Assembly (NCBI RefSeq): GCF_014653275.1
Contig: NZ_BNAL01000023.1
Coordinates: 1-47,362 of the forward strand
DNA length: 47,362 nucleotides
Direction of reading: 5' to 3'
From: Deinococcus piscis
Lineage (GTDB): Bacteria > Deinococcota > Deinococci > Deinococcales > Deinococcaceae
This document shows, piece by piece, positions 42,185 to 47,362 of this stretch. Every line of letters starts with the position of its first letter. Within the stretch, counting starts at the first letter, position 1. The position numbers were made by a program, and so were the translations under genes. The notes under the pieces are model-generated. The model saw only the letters and a list, made by a program, of their open reading frames with translations. It did no database searches and was not told the origin of the DNA.

Positions 42185-42240
42185 GCAGCATTTCTGCTTT
42201 GCCGCGCCCCTTTCCCCTGTGGACTGAGGCGCGGTTTTTT
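42177..42240 (+). promoter_or_regulatory. Cysteine-responsive transcription attenuator of cysS
   Basis: Two hairpins share the same strand. Hairpin A: CGCGG (42177-42181) + AAGCAG (42183-42188) pairs with CTGCTT (42194-42199) + CCGCG (42202-42206), 11 bp with one small bulge. Hairpin B: CCGCGCC (42202-42208) pairs with GGCGCGG (42228-42234), followed by six T's, an intrinsic terminator. They cannot form together because 42202-42206 is used by both. A ribosome waiting at the first Cys codon would end at about 42176, leaving hairpin A free and B blocked (read-through). A ribosome at the stop codon would cover A and allow B (termination). Confidence 0.7.
42202..42240 (+). terminator. Attenuator terminator
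   Basis: CCGCGCC / GGCGCGG 7-bp GC-only stem with a 19-nt loop and six T's (42235-42240), 56 nt before cysS. Described with the attenuator entry. Confidence 0.78.
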
Positions 42241-42296
42241 GTTTCTTACGCCTGGACCTTTAGACCCTCCGACCCTTAGACCCCAAAGGACTTTCC

Positions 42297-43769
42297 ATGA
42301 CCCGACACACCTCGCCCGACCCCGATATCCAGCTCTACGACACCATGCAGCGACAGAAAGTTCCGTTTGTGCCCACCACGCCTGGGCACGTCGGCATGTA
42401 TCTGTGTGGCCCTACCGTATACAGCGACGCGCACCTAGGCCACGCCAAAAAGGAAGTCGCTTTTGACGTGATTCGCCGCGCCTTGATGCACTTTGGCTAC
42501 CGGGTGCGCTACGTCGCCAACATCACCGATGTGGGCCACCTGCAAAATGATTCGGACGACGGTGAGGACAAGTTGCAGGCCCGCGCCCGGCTGGAGCAGC
42601 TTGAGCCGATGGAAGTCGCCGACAAGTATTTCTGGTCGTTTTTCAAGGACATGGACGCCCTGAACGTCTTGCGCCCCTCCATCAACCCCCGCGCCACCGG
42701 CCACATTCAGGAGCAGATCAAGCTGATTGAGGAACTGATTGAGCGCGGCCATGCCTACGAATCGGCGGGCAGTGTCTACTTCGACGTGCGCAGCTGGCCC
42801 GAATACGGCAAACTCTCGGGCCGCAAGCTGGACGACCAGGAGGAGGGCACCCGTGAAGCCGTGCGCGAGGAAAAGCGCGACCCCCGCGACTTCGCGCTGT
42901 GGAAAAAGGCTGAGCCAGAACACCTGATGCGCTGGGACTCGCCCTGGAGCGTGGGCTTTCCCGGCTGGCACATCGAATGCTCGGCCATGAGCCTGAAGTA
43001 CCTCGGCGAAGGCTTCGACATTCACGGCGGCGGCCTGGACCTGCAATTCCCCCACCACGAGGCCGAAATTGCCCAGGCGGAGGCGGCAGGCCACCACTTT
43101 GCCCGTTACTGGATGCACAACAACATGCTGACCATCGGCGGCGAGAAGATGTCCAAGAGCAAAGGCAACTTCACGACCATTGAGGACATCCTGCACAAGC
43201 ACGAGCCGATGGTGGTGCGGTTTCTGCTGGTATCGAGCCACTACCGCAGCGTGACCGAGATGAACGAGGAAGCCTTCGCCAGCGCGGCGAACGGTTACCG
43301 CCGCATGGTGGATGCCCTCGCAGAAATTGAGCGCCGCTTGAATGACGCGCCCGCCGGAGCTGATGCCGCCCTGGACGCCAAAATCGCCGCCCGCGTGCAG
43401 GAATTCGAGGACGCCATGCGCGACGATTTCAACACACCCAAAGCGGTGGCGGCGCTGTTCGGCCTGACCGCCGAGGTCAACACCGCCCTGAACGCTGGCC
43501 CGGTCGGTCACGACACACTGGAACGGGCGCAGGCGGCTTACCGCACGCTCGGCGGCGACGTGCTGGGCCTGTTTGCCGAAGGGAGCGGCGCGGCCCCCGC
43601 GCAAGATGACACCCCGGTGGTGGACGCCCTGATGGAACTGGTTCTCAAGGCCCGCCAGAACTACCGCCTGCAAAAGCAGTACGCCGAGGCCGACGAGCTG
43701 CGCGACACGCTGAGCGAAGTAGGCATTACGGTGGAGGACACCAAAGACGGAGTGCGCTGGAAGCGGTAA
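42297..43769 (+). CDS. cysS: Cysteine-tRNA ligase
   Basis: Charges tRNA-Cys with cysteine (class Ia aminoacyl-tRNA synthetase, monomer). The 490 residues have [19 protein letters not shown] with the HIGH-type motif HLGH (46-49), the zinc site from the Cys of YLCGPT plus WHIECSAMS and [12 protein letters not shown] (His/His/Glu), and the KMSKS loop (284-288) in [12 protein letters not shown]. The C-terminal helical bundle carries the anticodon-binding helices. AAAGGA (42285-42290) lies 6 nt before ATG. Expression is likely set by the upstream Cys-codon attenuator. It converges on the DUF255 gene with 111 bp between stops and no strong terminator that I can see. Confidence 0.97.
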   Translation: MTRHTSPDPDIQLYDTMQRQKVPFVPTTPGHVGMYLCGPTVYSDAHLGHAKKEVAFDVIRRALMHFGYRVRYVANITDVGHLQNDSDDGEDKLQARARLEQLEPMEVADKYFWSFFKDMDALNVLRPSINPRATGHIQEQIKLIEELIERGHAYESAGSVYFDVRSWPEYGKLSGRKLDDQEEGTREAVREEKRDPRDFALWKKAEPEHLMRWDSPWSVGFPGWHIECSAMSLKYLGEGFDIHGGGLDLQFPHHEAEIAQAEAAGHHFARYWMHNNMLTIGGEKMSKSKGNFTTIEDILHKHEPMVVRFLLVSSHYRSVTEMNEEAFASAANGYRRMVDALAEIERRLNDAPAGADAALDAKIAARVQEFEDAMRDDFNTPKAVAALFGLTAEVNTALNAGPVGHDTLERAQAAYRTLGGDVLGLFAEGSGAAPAQDDTPVVDALMELVLKARQNYRLQKQYAEADELRDTLSEVGITVEDTKDGVRWKR

Positions 43770-43880
43770 GGGCCGGGCAGCGTTGACGGTTGATGGTTAC
43801 GCTGCGCCGATGGTAGGTGGACCAAGGGTGGAGCCAAGACCAGCTTTTCACCCTTCAATCGGTATCTTTCTGCGCTCTAC

Positions 43881-45923
<2,043 letters not shown>

Positions 45924-46010
45924 GGGGCCAGCATAGGGGAGGCGGGGCGGGCTGATGGAGCGGTCCGCCGCAGTTCTTTTCCTCAGCCCCGCTCTGGCAT
46001 ACCCTGAATC

Positions 46011-46700
46011 ATGTCTCCTAGAGTTCTCCTGGCAGCTCTGGTCTGCGCTGGACTGTGTTCTGCTGCGGCGCTTCCGAGTTCAGGCGTGCAGGCCCAGGTC
46101 TATGCTCAGTCGCAGCCACAAATGCGGCCTACCCTGAGCCGCCTGGTTCGGTTGGCCGCCACTCCGGCAGGCCCTGGGTGCATAGGTAACGTCTATTGCC
46201 TGCTGCTGCAAGACCTCCCAGCAGCGCAGCTGGATGACCCGTCCGCGTCTGGACTTTGGGTCAAGGGCAACTACCGCGCCCAGCTGGAAGTCTGGTGGAG
46301 CCGTGATGGGCGCGGCTTGATGCTTCTGGACTGGGACTACCGGGCCAACGTGCTGGGCTGCGGCGATTGGCCCTGCGGGACCAGCGACCTTTATGTTCAC
46401 CGCTACGTGAGCGGGCAGGTCAGGGACGAAAAGTTCTGGCGAATCGGTGTGCCCTACCGGGGCCAGCCCTGGACAGAGGTCAAACCGGGCTTGCCTGCGG
46501 CAGTCCGGGCCGACGCTTCGGTGCGGGTCCAGGCGTTCCGGCAAGCCAGCGGCGTGCAGGGGGAACTATGGCTGGATGTGCAGTTGCCTGAGCAGGGAAC
46601 CGAGCTCAGGGTCTTTGTAGAGGCAGACGGTGCCCGCGTGCCCATCTACCGGCTGCGCTGGGACGCGGTCCGTGGCGTCTTCGTTCCGGCCCGGCTCTGA
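46011..46700 (+). CDS. Secreted protein of unknown function
   Basis: A 229-residue exported protein: signal peptide [21 protein letters not shown] with a likely cut after about residue 28 (VQAQ). The mature part has four cysteines in two pairs (GCIGNVYC and GCGDWPC) suggestive of disulfides, and many aromatic residues ([15 protein letters not shown]). No family recognised. Start 46011 is chosen because TACCCT ends 5 nt before it. Two closely spaced in-frame starts are not present upstream. Divergent from the DUF255 gene with 87 bp between. No enzyme motif. Probably extracytoplasmic. Confidence 0.65.
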   Translation: MSPRVLLAALVCAGLCSAAALPSSGVQAQVYAQSQPQMRPTLSRLVRLAATPAGPGCIGNVYCLLLQDLPAAQLDDPSASGLWVKGNYRAQLEVWWSRDGRGLMLLDWDYRANVLGCGDWPCGTSDLYVHRYVSGQVRDEKFWRIGVPYRGQPWTEVKPGLPAAVRADASVRVQAFRQASGVQGELWLDVQLPEQGTELRVFVEADGARVPIYRLRWDAVRGVFVPARL

Positions 46701-46790
46701 TGAACGTAGGGAAGAAGGTGGGGAAAAAGCTTGCCTCCTACGCCATTTGGCAGAGGTCAAGTGGCATGACTCCCTCTACATTCTTTTGAG

Positions 46791-47313
46791 ATGACCACGG
46801 TGACCCCACTCTTTGCCCAGGAATTGCCAGCTTATTTCGCGGCTCAGCAGCGCTTTTATGGGATGGCAGACCCAGAAGGACGGGCGGCAGCCATCCTGCG
46901 GCCCTTCAGTCCAGTGGAGCGCGAAGAACTGGCCAGCGAATTTCTGGTGATGCGCGGCGGTTCCGGCGAGATTGTGGCAGGATTGGGCGTCTCGGACGGC
47001 AAATTTGTACAGGGCTTTTGCGCCACTGGGCTGGGCCAGTGGGGGGCAGCTGCTGCGGGCACTCCGGGAGCGGCGGCCTGAGCCACTGCGGGTCTATCTG
47101 GACGCCCATCCTCAGAAAGTCAGGGACGAGCTCTCGGCAGCGCTGGAGGGAGCGGGCTTTGTGCGCAGTACCGCCTATGACATGAGCAAAAGTCTGTTTG
47201 GGCAGCCGCGCCGGGCAGAGTACGCTGGACTCACCAGCTGGGACGACGCCACCGAAGCCCAGTTTTGCTCCACATATGAGCGGCTGGCAGGACCACTAGA
47301 GCATTTGACATAA
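46791..47313 (+). pseudogene. GNAT-like acetyltransferase gene with a frameshift in a G6 run
   Basis: Two overlapping frames make one protein. The first (46791 onward) encodes TTVTPLFAQELPAYFAAQQ, LASEFLVMRGGSGEIVAG and GKFVQGFCATGLGQW. At GGGGGG (47041-47046) the frame must drop one base to continue as GQLLRALRERRPEPLRVYLD and GFVRSTAYDMSKSLFG to TAA 47313. With five G's the reading frame is about 173 codons and fits a GNAT-like N-acetyltransferase (GQLLRAL resembles the acetyl-CoA loop helix), a loose assignment. The full GNAT beta-bulge and second half are not obvious. TACATT lies 8 nt before ATG. Sequencing error in the G-run is as likely as a true mutation. Confidence 0.6.
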
Positions 47314-47320
47314 TAAGAGA

Positions 47321-47362
47321 ATGAAACGTGTTGGGGCGGCTGGGTATGGGAATGACTTGCGG
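47321..47362 (+). CDS. Possible start of a gene cut by the window edge
   Basis: ATG 47321 opens a frame (MKRVGAAGYGNDLR) that runs to the end of the window. CATAAT (47309-47314) ends 6 nt before it, the leaderless layout. Fourteen codons are too few to name a family. It lies 7 nt after the stop of the frameshifted gene. Confidence 0.3.
   Translation, partial: MKRVGAAGYGNDLR

Overview
The window looks like chromosome of a Deinococcus species. The proteins resemble Deinococcus-Thermus families throughout: a Rex regulator, an HspR-type regulator, PBP1A with a Pro/Ala-rich tail, MutS2 and a SPOR protein. GC content is high. Many genes also have a -10 box (TANNNT) lying only 5-8 nt before the start codon, the layout known for leaderless Deinococcus mRNAs. 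I see no transposase, CRISPR array, rRNA or tRNA. Gene order is that of an ordinary chromosome of short operons, not a prophage or island.

Layout. 0-1.6 kb: A/T-richer DNA with no recognisable gene, an SRPBCC protein, and a formylglycine-generating-enzyme-like gene cut by one in-frame amber codon. 1.7-5.0 kb: PEP synthase (ppsA) divergent from its regulatory kinase/phosphorylase (ppsR). 5.1-11.5 kb, minus strand: TPR protein, SPOR protein, Rex, a small lipoprotein and a large Ig-like lipoprotein; the last two are clearly A/T-richer. 11.7-20.4 kb, plus strand: a sirtuin without zinc cysteines, a PDZ/radical-SAM/DUF512 protein, MscL, PBP1A, a CRP-family regulator and MutS2. 20.4-27.0 kb, minus strand: a carboxymuconolactone-decarboxylase protein, OmpH/Skp, a coupled kinase/DUF4097-like/response-regulator operon, a BON-BON-LysM protein, and a Nudix/thioesterase pair. 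27.1-30.5 kb, plus strand: a small conserved-looking protein, a 38-aa ORF with a consensus Shine-Dalgarno coupled to a membrane protein, a DUF104-like protein, RsmI and 6-phosphofructokinase. 30.6-35.3 kb: DUF697 protein, PfkB-family sugar kinase, DEAD-box RNA helicase with a long leader, and a Uma2 remnant. 35.4-41.8 kb: aconitase, RsmA, a small membrane protein, a tandem-duplicated HspR-like regulator and ornithine aminotransferase. 41.8-47.4 kb: cysS behind a likely cysteine-responsive attenuator, a DUF255 thioredoxin-like protein, a secreted protein, a frameshifted GNAT-like gene and the first codons of a further ORF.

How the genes work together. Central carbon metabolism is represented at both ends of glycolysis/gluconeogenesis (pfkA; ppsA with ppsR), the TCA cycle (acnA), and redox sensing (rex). 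Envelope functions include PBP1A, SPOR, OmpH, LysM, MscL and the lipoproteins. Ribosome/RNA maturation is represented by rsmA, rsmI, the DEAD-box helicase and cysS. The CRP-like protein has the RETVSR recognition helix typical of TGTGA-binding CRPs, and a near-consensus CRP site lies upstream of mscL 3 kb away.

The strongest regulatory observation is upstream of cysS. A leaderless 10-codon ORF with adjacent Cys codons (UGU UGC) is followed by two mutually exclusive hairpins, the second a terminator with six U's. The geometry fits ribosome-mediated attenuation by Cys-tRNA supply. Other points for follow-up are the two-domain HspR, the zinc-less sirtuin, the degenerate Nudix box, and three single-base gene disruptions.
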